DNA from: an uncultured Oscillospiraceae bacterium
GTDB lineage: Bacteria; Bacillota; Clostridia; Oscillospirales; Ruminococcaceae
Direction: 5' to 3'
DNA length: 11,894 bases
Assembly: GCA_900555435.1 (NCBI GenBank)
Contig: USLH01000069.1
Span: 1-11,894, forward strand
Part shown: in pieces, positions 1 to 5,093 of the stretch
Numbering within the stretch: the first letter of the stretch is position 1
Layout: every line of letters begins with the position of its first letter
Position numbers and translations under genes: made by a program
The notes under the pieces: model-generated
What the model saw: the letters and a program-made list of their open reading frames with translations, nothing else
Database searches by the model: none
Told to the model about the DNA's origin: nothing

Positions 1-167
1 ACTGCGACCCGGACGAAATCGACTACGTCATCCCCGGCAACGACGACGCCATCCGTGCTGTGAAGCTCATCGCCGGCACCATGGCCAACGCTGTGCTGGA
101 AGGCAAGCAGGGTAACGATAACGTTGCTGAAGAGGCTGCTGAGGCTTCCGAGGAGACCGCTGAGTAA
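1..167 (+). CDS. rpsB: 30S ribosomal protein S2, C-terminal end (partial)
   Basis: This is the 3' end of a gene that begins before the window; the first complete codon is at position 3 and the stop is TAA at 165-167. The 54 visible residues read CDPDEIDYVIPGNDDAIRAV and then LIAGTMANAVLEG. The 'D.IDY.IPGNDDAIR...L' pattern is the well-known S2 signature, in which Asp and Ile lead into the last conserved helix. A Glu/Ala-rich acidic tail (EEAAEASEETAE) follows, as is common at S2 C-termini. S2 is a small-subunit protein that joins late in 30S assembly. The tsf gene starts 75 bases downstream, the almost universal rpsB-tsf pairing, which strongly supports the call. Confidence 0.95.
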   Translation, partial: CDPDEIDYVIPGNDDAIRAVKLIAGTMANAVLEGKQGNDNVAEEAAEASEETAE

Positions 168-183
168 TCCAATAAAATCCGAT

Positions 184-217
184 AAAATGCCCGAGCCCTT
201 TTGTACTCGGGCATTTT
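184..217 (+). terminator. Hairpin in the rpsB-tsf gap (attenuator or weak terminator)
   Basis: Bases 184-195 (AAAATGCCCGAG) pair perfectly with 206-217 (CTCGGGCATTTT), giving a 12-bp stem with a 10-base loop. The 3' arm ends in four T residues. The short T run suggests partial termination or RNA processing, which would let S2 be made in excess of EF-Ts; that role is inferred. The tsf ribosome binding site lies 11 bases downstream and is outside the stem. Confidence 0.7.
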
Positions 218-227
218 GATGAATCCT

Positions 228-235
228 GAGGAGGA
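228..235 (+). promoter_or_regulatory. Ribosome binding site of tsf
   Basis: GAGGAGGA lies 7 bases before the ATG at 243. It fixes the tsf start at MASFTAADVK and rules out an upstream in-frame TTG at 201, which lies inside the loop of the preceding hairpin. Confidence 0.85.
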
Positions 236-242
236 AATAAAA

Positions 243-1148
243 ATGGCATCTTTTACTGCTGCTGATGTAAAAAACCTGCGTGAGCGCACCAATTGCGGCA
301 TGATGGACTGCAAAAAAGCCCTGACCGAAGCCGATGGAGATATGGAAAAGGCCATCGAATTCCTGCGGGAAAAGGGTCTGGCCGCTGCTGAGAAGAAGGC
401 TGGCCGTATCGCCGCCGAAGGCCTGGTCGTTTCCGTTGTGGAAGGCAAAGTCGGCGTTGTTCTGGAAGTCAACGCTGAAACCGATTTTGTCGCCAAGAAC
501 GCTTCTTTCGTCGAATTCGTAAACGATGTCGCCAAGACCATCATCAAGAACAACCCCGCTGATATCGCCGCTCTGAACGATATGCACTGCGAAGGCACTG
601 ACTTCACTGTTGCCGAAGCTCTGCGGGATAAGATCCTCACCATCGGCGAGAATATGAACATCCGTCGATTTGTCCGTCTGGAAGGCGACCTCTTCTCCTA
701 TGTCCATGGCGGCGGCAAGATTGGCGTTATGGTTCAGTTTGATACCGACTGCGCCGACAAGGAAGGCTTTGCTGCCTGCGCCAAGGACGTAGCCATGCAG
801 ATCGCTGCCGCTGCTCCCCTGTACCTGAAGAAGGACGAGGTTCCCGCCGAAGTTCTGGAAAAGGAAAAAGAGATCCTCAAGGCTCAGGCCATCAACGAGG
901 GCAAGCCCGCCGCCATCGCCGAGAAGATGGTCAACGGCCGTATCTCCAAGTACTACAAAGAGAACTGCCTGCTGGAGCAGCCCTTTGTCAAGGACGAGGA
1001 CGTGACCGTTGCTCAGTATGTTGCCAACACCGCCAAGGAGCTGGGCGGCAAGATCGAAGTCGTGAAGTTTGTCCGCTTTGAAAAGGGCGAAGGCATGGAG
1101 AAGCGTGCCGACAACTTCGCGGATGAAGTTGCCAGCATGGTAAAATAA
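243..1148 (+). CDS. tsf: Translation elongation factor Ts
   Basis: EF-Ts is the cytoplasmic guanine nucleotide exchange factor that releases GDP from EF-Tu. The 301-aa product is full length for the family. An N-terminal UBA-like domain spans about residues 1-55, with the signature 'LRERTNCGMMDCKKAL' starting at residue 12. The family-diagnostic TDFVAKN motif sits at residues 80-86, in the EF-Tu-contacting core. Dimerization-type subdomains fill the rest, ending in an 'VVKFVRFEKGEG' block typical of the C-terminus. The ATG at 243 has a strong GAGGAGGA site 7 bases upstream. The gene follows rpsB and ends about 50 bases before a strong terminator, so it is the last gene of its operon. Nothing about the protein is unusual. 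Confidence 0.98.
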   Translation: MASFTAADVKNLRERTNCGMMDCKKALTEADGDMEKAIEFLREKGLAAAEKKAGRIAAEGLVVSVVEGKVGVVLEVNAETDFVAKNASFVEFVNDVAKTIIKNNPADIAALNDMHCEGTDFTVAEALRDKILTIGENMNIRRFVRLEGDLFSYVHGGGKIGVMVQFDTDCADKEGFAACAKDVAMQIAAAAPLYLKKDEVPAEVLEKEKEILKAQAINEGKPAAIAEKMVNGRISKYYKENCLLEQPFVKDEDVTVAQYVANTAKELGGKIEVVKFVRFEKGEGMEKRADNFADEVASMVK

Positions 1149-1195
1149 ATTTGATTTCTGTCCCCTACCCTTCCAAAGGTTGAATGACAGGATTG

Positions 1196-1228
1196 AAAAA
1201 GCGTCGGCAGTTTATGCCGACGCTTTTT
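1196..1228. terminator. Strong bidirectional intrinsic terminator
   Basis: Bases 1201-1209 (GCGTCGGCA) pair with 1215-1223 (TGCCGACGC) around a 5-base loop. The stem is flanked by A5 at 1196-1200 and T5 at 1224-1228, so the U-tract is present on both strands. It lies 47 bases after the tsf stop and 9 bases after the stop of the minus-strand lipoprotein gene, so it can end both converging transcripts. Confidence 0.92.
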
Positions 1229-1237
1229 GCGTAATCA

Positions 1238-1858
1238 TTATCGTGGACGTTCCACTGCGATTATATACTCTAAAACAACTCTGACATGATTCTTTGCCAC
1301 ATACACCACGAGTTCACATTTTGTTTTCTCGCCAACGTCCCATTCTTCTCTCCAGTTACTCATGGTGCCGCTATTCACCGCTTCCAGGAAATCACTGGAA
1401 AAATTCTCGGCGGTAAGACGATTTAGAAGTCCCGGATACGTAGAAGGTTCTCCATATGCGTCATTGAGTTTTCCCAGAATATTTTCTACATAATTAGGAA
1501 ATTCCTCTGAACCCTCGAAAACATTCGAAAACATCGCGCCATAAAATGTTTCCGTCGATCTCTCAAAAAGCAGCGACTCGGAAAAATCCTTTCCCGCAAT
1601 GGAGACGGTTTCCGTCAAATCCCAGCAACCCGGCTCGGTGCTCTGCGAGATATCGCCTTCTCCAAGATGGAATGCGTTCACCGTTTCCGCCCGATCCTGG
1701 CCATACAGGGATTCCATGGCAGACAATTGATCTCCTGTTAGCAGCCACTTTCCTTCGTCATTCTTTTGCTGACATCCAGAAATGAAAATCAAGATTGCCA
1801 ATATGCAGAAAAGGAACGCTATCCTTTTCTTTTTGCAAGCCGAGACTACATTTTTCAT
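1238..1858 (-). CDS. Putative lipoprotein of unknown function
   Basis: The 206-aa product starts with a typical lipoprotein signal peptide: a basic n-region (Lys2, Lys9-Arg12), a hydrophobic stretch at about 13-27, and the lipobox I-S-G-C with the lipidated Cys at residue 29. It is therefore predicted to be exported and anchored to the outer face of the membrane. The mature part is acidic and aromatic, with no cysteines visible apart from one near residue 70 and one near the C-terminus. I recognise no domain in it; the segment 'LNDAYGEPSTYPG' recalls small secreted proteins but gives no function. The DNA is clearly AT-richer than its neighbours (about 42% GC in a hand-counted 60-base sample against about 60% next door). 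Its ATG lies 7 bases after the stop of a truncated acetyltransferase, and its ribosome binding site (GGTGA) is weak and overlaps that stop. It looks acquired or transposed. Confidence 0.8.
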   Translation of the reverse strand: MKNVVSACKKKRIAFLFCILAILIFISGCQQKNDEGKWLLTGDQLSAMESLYGQDRAETVNAFHLGEGDISQSTEPGCWDLTETVSIAGKDFSESLLFERSTETFYGAMFSNVFEGSEEFPNYVENILGKLNDAYGEPSTYPGLLNRLTAENFSSDFLEAVNSGTMSNWREEWDVGEKTKCELVVYVAKNHVRVVLEYIIAVERPR

Positions 1859-1865
1859 TACAATT

Positions 1866-2072
1866 TCACCGTGTATCCTTCCCCGTTTCTTTCAGGCAGA
1901 GGAACCCGACCGGCTCCCCTTCCCTGTAAGCGCAGAAAAACAGCTGATCCCGGCTTTCCCTTATGTATGCTTCGCGGGATTCCGGGATTCCGAACCACTC
2001 GGAAAGCCCCTCCAGAATGCGCCGGGCGATGAAGCTTTTCCGCTCCCCGTCGGTTTCCTGCCGGATCTCCAT
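1866..2072 (-). pseudogene. Truncated GNAT-type N-acetyltransferase (N-terminal fragment)
   Basis: The frame gives 68 residues starting MEIRQETDGERKSF, then 'ILEGLSEWFGIPESREAYI' and 'AYREGEPVGFLCLKETGKDT', then Arg and a stop. This is the pattern of the first helices and strands beta2-beta3 of small GNAT acetyltransferases, where the acetyl-CoA loop (Q/R-x-x-G-x-G/A) should come next. That loop and the rest of the fold, about 80 residues, are absent. Protein similarity stops at about base 1870, immediately before the AT-richer lipoprotein gene. The ATG is 1 base after the stop of the upstream deoxyribosyltransferase gene, so the original gene was part of the operon. The fragment should not acetylate anything. 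The family call rests on the N-terminal pattern only. Confidence 0.65.
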
Positions 2073-2073
2073 G

Positions 2074-2538
2074 TCAGCGGATCCTTCCCATGTCTTCCCA
2101 AATCTGCTTCAAGCAGTCTTCCAGGCTGCCCCGAACCAGCCGGGTAGGGATCGCCAGCATCAGATTCACCGGAAAACCGAAATCCTCCACAGCAAAGCCT
2201 TCCGCATCCACTTCGCCCAGGCGATCCCGAAGGGGCGCATCGTTTTCCAGATAGCCATAGATCCGCTTCCCCTTCGCATGGGCGTACCCCAACTCAAAGC
2301 AGGTGCCGCTGTCCGGCTCCACCCCCCGGAAGGGATCCAGCCGGGCCGCTACGTAGTCGCAGCGGTCGATCATCAAAAGGTTTCCCGCAAAGATGTCCCC
2401 GGGCTCCATGGCCGCATTGTCCAGGGGATAAAGCCCCTCCATCCCGTAGCGGGCGCATAGTTCCCGGCAGCGATGCCCGAAATCCACGGCATCCGGACGG
2501 AACACATCAAATCCTGCCAGATAGATCTTCTTTCCCAT
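2074..2538 (-). CDS. Nucleoside 2-deoxyribosyltransferase family protein
   Basis: This 154-aa protein fits the small nucleoside 2-deoxyribosyltransferase family, cytoplasmic enzymes that cleave or exchange the N-glycosidic bond of (deoxy)nucleosides. The N-terminal 'KKIYLAGFDVF' (residues 3-13) is the first beta strand and substrate loop. 'DPFRGVEPDSGTCFELGYA' starts at residue 68 and holds the family signature D-S-G-T-x-x-E, with Glu82 as the expected nucleophile. 'FGFPVNLML' near residue 120 matches the conserved C-terminal 'N.ML' segment. I chose the ATG at 2538 because GAGGTG lies just upstream, overlapping the stop of the preceding nucleosidase gene, and because the longer frame to 2607 adds residues foreign to the family. 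Whether it transfers, or only hydrolyses like the nucleotide hydrolase relatives, cannot be told. Coupling to mtnN suggests nucleoside salvage. Confidence 0.85.
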   Translation of the reverse strand: MGKKIYLAGFDVFRPDAVDFGHRCRELCARYGMEGLYPLDNAAMEPGDIFAGNLLMIDRCDYVAARLDPFRGVEPDSGTCFELGYAHAKGKRIYGYLENDAPLRDRLGEVDAEGFAVEDFGFPVNLMLAIPTRLVRGSLEDCLKQIWEDMGRIR

Positions 2539-2545
2539 GGGCACC

Positions 2546-3220
2546 TCACAAATTCCGCAACATGGCCAAAACGATCTCAGCCGCATCGTCAGCCGCCAGC
2601 TTCTCAAAAACGTCGTAGGTCATCTCCGCCTCATCATCGGCGTTGTCAGAGATGCAGCGGATGATGACAAAGGGGATCCCGTTGGTCGCGCAAGCGTGAG
2701 CCACGGCGCCGCCTTCCATTTCCACGCAGCCGGGATCCAGCCGGGAAACAATGTCCGCCTTCACCTTGCTGTCAGAAATGAACTGGTCGCCGGTAGCAAT
2801 CCGCCCCACCCGGCAGTTGACCCGCCCTTTGCAGGCGTCCGCCGCCCTCTGCGCCAGCTCCGGATCCGCCCGGAACTCCTCCAGATGAGGGGGAGAGAGG
2901 GCTAAGATCCGGGGATCCATGTCGTGATATGCCGCAGAATCGGAAATCACCACGTCTCTCACTTTCAGCCCCGGATAAGTGCCGCCGGCGATGCCGGTGT
3001 TGATGACGGCGCCTATATCGAATCGGTCGATGAGGATCTGCGCCGTCAGGGCGGCGTTGACCTTGCCGATGCCGGAACAGACCAGCACCACGTCCTTCCC
3101 GCCCAGCTTTCCGGAATAGAAGTGCCGCTGGGCAATGACCGTTTCTTTCCGGTCCTCCATCCGATCCCGGAGGAGTTCTACCTCCAGACCCATTGCGCCG
3201 ATGATTCCCATGGGTTTCAT
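2546..3220 (-). CDS. mtnN: 5'-methylthioadenosine/S-adenosylhomocysteine nucleosidase
   Basis: MtnN (Pfs) removes adenine from methylthioadenosine, S-adenosylhomocysteine and often 5'-deoxyadenosine, clearing inhibitory SAM by-products. The 224-aa product is the usual length. 'GIIGAMGLEVELL' near the start supplies the general acid/base Glu13 (Glu12 in E. coli), 'NTGIAGG' at 74-80 is the ribose/purine loop, 'ATGDQFISD' follows at 142-150, 'VEMEGGAVAHAC' carries the ribose-binding Glu169, and 'RCISDNAD' carries the catalytic Asp192. The phosphorylase/nucleosidase fold appears complete. The ATG at 3220 follows a purine-rich AAAAGGACGTGGA stretch. The upstream gene in the same direction is spoVM (28-base gap) and the downstream gene is the deoxyribosyltransferase (7-base gap). 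It may support the SAM-consuming RlmN and RsmB encoded in the same string: RlmN makes 5'-deoxyadenosine and SAH, RsmB makes SAH. Confidence 0.96.
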   Translation of the reverse strand: MKPMGIIGAMGLEVELLRDRMEDRKETVIAQRHFYSGKLGGKDVVLVCSGIGKVNAALTAQILIDRFDIGAVINTGIAGGTYPGLKVRDVVISDSAAYHDMDPRILALSPPHLEEFRADPELAQRAADACKGRVNCRVGRIATGDQFISDSKVKADIVSRLDPGCVEMEGGAVAHACATNGIPFVIIRCISDNADDEAEMTYDVFEKLAADDAAEIVLAMLRNL

Positions 3221-3248
3221 GATGTTCCACGTCCTTTTCTTCGCCGTC

Positions 3249-3335
3249 TCAGGCGTTTGTTTCTTTTTTGATGCCGAAAATCAGGCGGAGCAGCCCCGAC
3301 AGACACTTCGGACTTTTCAAAACAACGATCTTCAT
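3249..3335 (-). CDS. spoVM: SpoVM-like spore coat assembly micropeptide (28 aa)
   Basis: SpoVM is an amphipathic peptide that inserts into the positively curved outer forespore membrane and recruits SpoIVA to start coat assembly. This 28-residue frame begins MKIVVLKSPKCLSGLLRL. Aligned without gaps to B. subtilis SpoVM (26 aa, from memory) it keeps Met1, Lys2, Lys7, Pro9, Lys10, Leu12, Gly14, Arg17 and Gly21, with conservative changes at most other sites. Pro9, important for SpoVM membrane recognition, is present. The ribosome binding site AAGGGAGG is 7 bases before the ATG. Location agrees: in B. subtilis spoVM follows thiN (yloS) in the same block, and here only one small gene lies between. 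It falls below most gene-finder length limits. Odd points are Cys11 and the tail KKETNA in place of the Bacillus C-terminus. Confidence 0.9.
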   Translation of the reverse strand: MKIVVLKSPKCLSGLLRLIFGIKKETNA

Positions 3336-3342
3336 AAAAAAG

Positions 3343-3350
3343 CCTCCCTT
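3343..3350 (-). promoter_or_regulatory. Ribosome binding site of spoVM
   Basis: On the minus strand the sequence reads TGA AAGGGAGG CTTTTTT ATG. This near-perfect Shine-Dalgarno sequence starts directly after the stop codon of the upstream 52-aa membrane protein gene and is 7 bases from the spoVM start. It shows that the 28-codon frame is translated and probably coupled to the gene before it. Confidence 0.85.
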
Positions 3351-3509
3351 TCACCCTTTGGTGCAGCCGTAGATCCCCCAGCCGATGAACCCGATGGCAG
3401 CCATCGCCGCCACGAACCGGAAGGAGAGCAGCACCCCCAGAAGCAGGATCACGCCAACTGCAATGGCCACTGCCGGAGGTTTCAGGAAAGGGGATCCGCT
3501 TTTCTTCAT
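3351..3509 (-). CDS. Small two-helix membrane protein, unknown function (52 aa)
   Basis: The product starts MKKSGSPFLKPPAV and then has two hydrophobic segments, about residues 14-31 (AVAIAVGVILLLGVLLSF) and about 33-49 (FVAAMAAIGFIGWGIYGC), separated by a single Arg, and ends TKG. It should form a tight helical hairpin in the membrane with a basic N-terminus. The ATG at 3509 is chosen because GGGAGG lies 7 bases upstream; the longer frame to 3656 runs back through thiN and adds non-hydrophobic residues. The stop is directly followed by the spoVM ribosome binding site. Neighbouring thiN upstream and spoVM downstream suggest, but do not prove, a role in the envelope or sporulation. I do not recognise a named family. 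Confidence 0.75.
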   Translation of the reverse strand: MKKSGSPFLKPPAVAIAVGVILLLGVLLSFRFVAAMAAIGFIGWGIYGCTKG

Positions 3510-3568
3510 ATGCCCGCCTCCCGTTCCCGATCGGTACCCCATCTTATGCGGAAGGGCGGATTTTGGTT

Positions 3569-4198
3569 CTAATTCAGCTTCGTCTGGATCAGCAGCAGCG
3601 TCCCGTGTTCCACTGAGACCTCCATCTGTTTCCCGGGCGCATGGCGGTTGCTGCACCCCAAGGGGAAGGAAGGCGTCAGCGTAGCGTCCTCCAGCAGATA
3701 CTCCGCACCGGTGATATTCACCCCGATGCAGACGCCGCCGTACGCGAAAACGGAAAGATAGTGATAGGCAAGGGACATCTTTTCCCGCTGACCGTCAGCG
3801 ATCATGGAGACCCGATGGTTTTCATCCATCAGCACGCCGGAAACGCCGTATTCCAGAAGATACGCAAGGGTCTGGATATTGGCATAGCTGTGATCCAGCC
3901 TTCCGCCCAGCCCCCCGAACATCCAGATCTCCTTTGCCCCTATGGCCAGCGCCTTTTTCACCGCCAGCATCATGTCAGTATCATCTTTCCTTGAAGGGTA
4001 AAGGATGGCCCCCTCCGGAATATCCTCCTCCCGGAGGGAGTCCATATCGCCGATAAAGGCATCCGGCGTCAGTCCCAGGGCATTCGTGTGCCGGAGTCCC
4101 CCGTCCGCCGCAAGGATCGTGTACGGCTCTTCCGGGAGCAGGGCACGGGTCGCCTCATAATCGGCAATGGGGCCTGCCCCGAAAATCACGCATCTCAA
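3569..4198 (-). CDS. thiN: Thiamine diphosphokinase
   Basis: This enzyme transfers pyrophosphate from ATP to thiamine, making thiamine diphosphate. The 209-aa product has the family motifs in order: 'AADGG' at 30-34, 'DAFIGDMDS' at 46-54 (metal/ATP-binding Asp residues), 'KDDTD' at 71-75, and 'GGLGGRLDH' at 95-103. A beta-sandwich domain fills the C-terminal third with 'GVNITGAEYLL' and the 'GCSNR' thiamine-site segment at 181-185. The start is TTG at 4198, overlapping the rsgA stop as TTGA. A GGGGAG site 8 bases upstream supports it, and no in-frame ATG is available; the ATG at 4194 is out of frame. Translation is therefore coupled to rsgA. B. subtilis has the same order except for rpe between the two genes, which is missing here. 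Confidence 0.95.
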   Translation of the reverse strand: MRCVIFGAGPIADYEATRALLPEEPYTILAADGGLRHTNALGLTPDAFIGDMDSLREEDIPEGAILYPSRKDDTDMMLAVKKALAIGAKEIWMFGGLGGRLDHSYANIQTLAYLLEYGVSGVLMDENHRVSMIADGQREKMSLAYHYLSVFAYGGVCIGVNITGAEYLLEDATLTPSFPLGCSNRHAPGKQMEVSVEHGTLLLIQTKLN

Positions 4199-5079
4199 TT
4201 TCGTTTCTCCCCTTCCCGCAGCTCCCAGTCCGGGATCTGCATGGCGTCTTCATAAAGGGCGACATAGCTTTCGTGCCGGGAGGGGCTGATCTTCCCCTCT
4301 TTCAAAGCCTCCAAAACGGCGCAGCCCTTCTCCTTCCGATGGGAGCAATTCTGGAACTGGCACTTCCCTAAAAATTCCCGGAACTCCCGGAAGCATTCCG
4401 GAAGCACGTCCTTATGGATGTGCCCGTATTTTTCGATCTCCACCGTGGAGAAGCCGGGAGTATCCGCCACAAGGCCGCCGCCCTCCAGCTCATAAAGCTC
4501 CACATGACGGGTGGTGTGTCTCCCCCGCCCCAGCTTGTCGCTGATGTGAGCGGTGGCCAAATCCAGCTCCGGGATCAACTCGTTCATTAAGGTGGATTTT
4601 CCTACCCCGGAGTTGCCGATAAACACGCTGAGCCGGCCGGACAGCTCCCTTAAAAGTTCGCTGTGATCCATTTGCCCCAGCCCGCTTGTAAACACCCGGA
4701 AGCCCGCCTTCCGGTAGACCTCCTGCAGTTCCCCCGAATCCGCCAGATCGGTCTTCGTAAAGACCAAGACCGGCTCGATCCCCTTGCTTTCGCATACGGC
4801 GATGAGCTTATCTAAAATCAGCGTGTTGGGCTGGGGCTTTGCGGAGGAGACCACCAGCACCGCCCGGTCGATATTGGCCGCCGGGGGCCGGAGGATCTGG
4901 TTTTTCCGAGGCAGGATCCGGGAAACGACCCCGTTTTCCACTTCCACCTGATCCCCCACCAGCGGAGTGATCCCTTCTTTCCGGAAGACGCCCTTGGCAC
5001 GGCATTCCAGCACGCGGCCGTCCTCCGTATGCACATAGTAGAACCCGGAAAGGGCCTTCCGGATCATTCCCTGCTCCAT
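4195..5079 (-). CDS. rsgA: Ribosome small-subunit-dependent GTPase A (30S maturation)
   Basis: RsgA (YloQ/CpgA in Bacillus) is a GTPase that binds the maturing 30S subunit, checks the decoding centre and releases assembly factors. The 294-aa protein shows an N-terminal OB-fold (about 1-65) and a circularly permuted GTPase domain in which the G4 motif comes first: TKTD at 108-111, then G1 GNSGVGKST at 155-163, G2 GRHTT at 186-190 and G3 DTPG at 206-209. A zinc finger follows, with ligands Cys240, Cys245, His247 and Cys253. The order G4-G1-G3 is diagnostic. The ATG at 5079 has GGAAGG 5-6 bases upstream; Met5 is an alternative start. It lies 14 bases after prkC; in Bacillus the PrkC kinase phosphorylates this GTPase, so the adjacency is meaningful. 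Confidence 0.97.
   Translation of the reverse strand: MEQGMIRKALSGFYYVHTEDGRVLECRAKGVFRKEGITPLVGDQVEVENGVVSRILPRKNQILRPPAANIDRAVLVVSSAKPQPNTLILDKLIAVCESKGIEPVLVFTKTDLADSGELQEVYRKAGFRVFTSGLGQMDHSELLRELSGRLSVFIGNSGVGKSTLMNELIPELDLATAHISDKLGRGRHTTRHVELYELEGGGLVADTPGFSTVEIEKYGHIHKDVLPECFREFREFLGKCQFQNCSHRKEKGCAVLEALKEGKISPSRHESYVALYEDAMQIPDWELREGEKRN
4207..4214 (-). promoter_or_regulatory. Ribosome binding site deciding the TTG start of thiN
   Basis: AAGGGGAG lies inside the end of rsgA, 8 bases before the TTG codon at 4198. It supports TTG rather than a later GTG as the thiN start. Confidence 0.7.
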
Positions 5080-5093
5080 TTTTCCCTTCCTTT

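Noticed and set aside
23..661. 212-codon minus-strand open frame over rpsB-tsf
   Set aside because: It runs opposite two certain translation genes and through the hairpin between them. The Ser/Ala-rich product has no recognisable motif.
2539..2607. N-terminal extension of the deoxyribosyltransferase by 23 codons
   Set aside because: It overlaps the end of mtnN in another frame and has no family similarity. GAGGTG just before the ATG at 2538 marks the real start.
4192..4194. ATG near the thiN start
   Set aside because: It is out of frame with the thiamine diphosphokinase motifs; TTG at 4198 is in frame and has a proper ribosome binding site.
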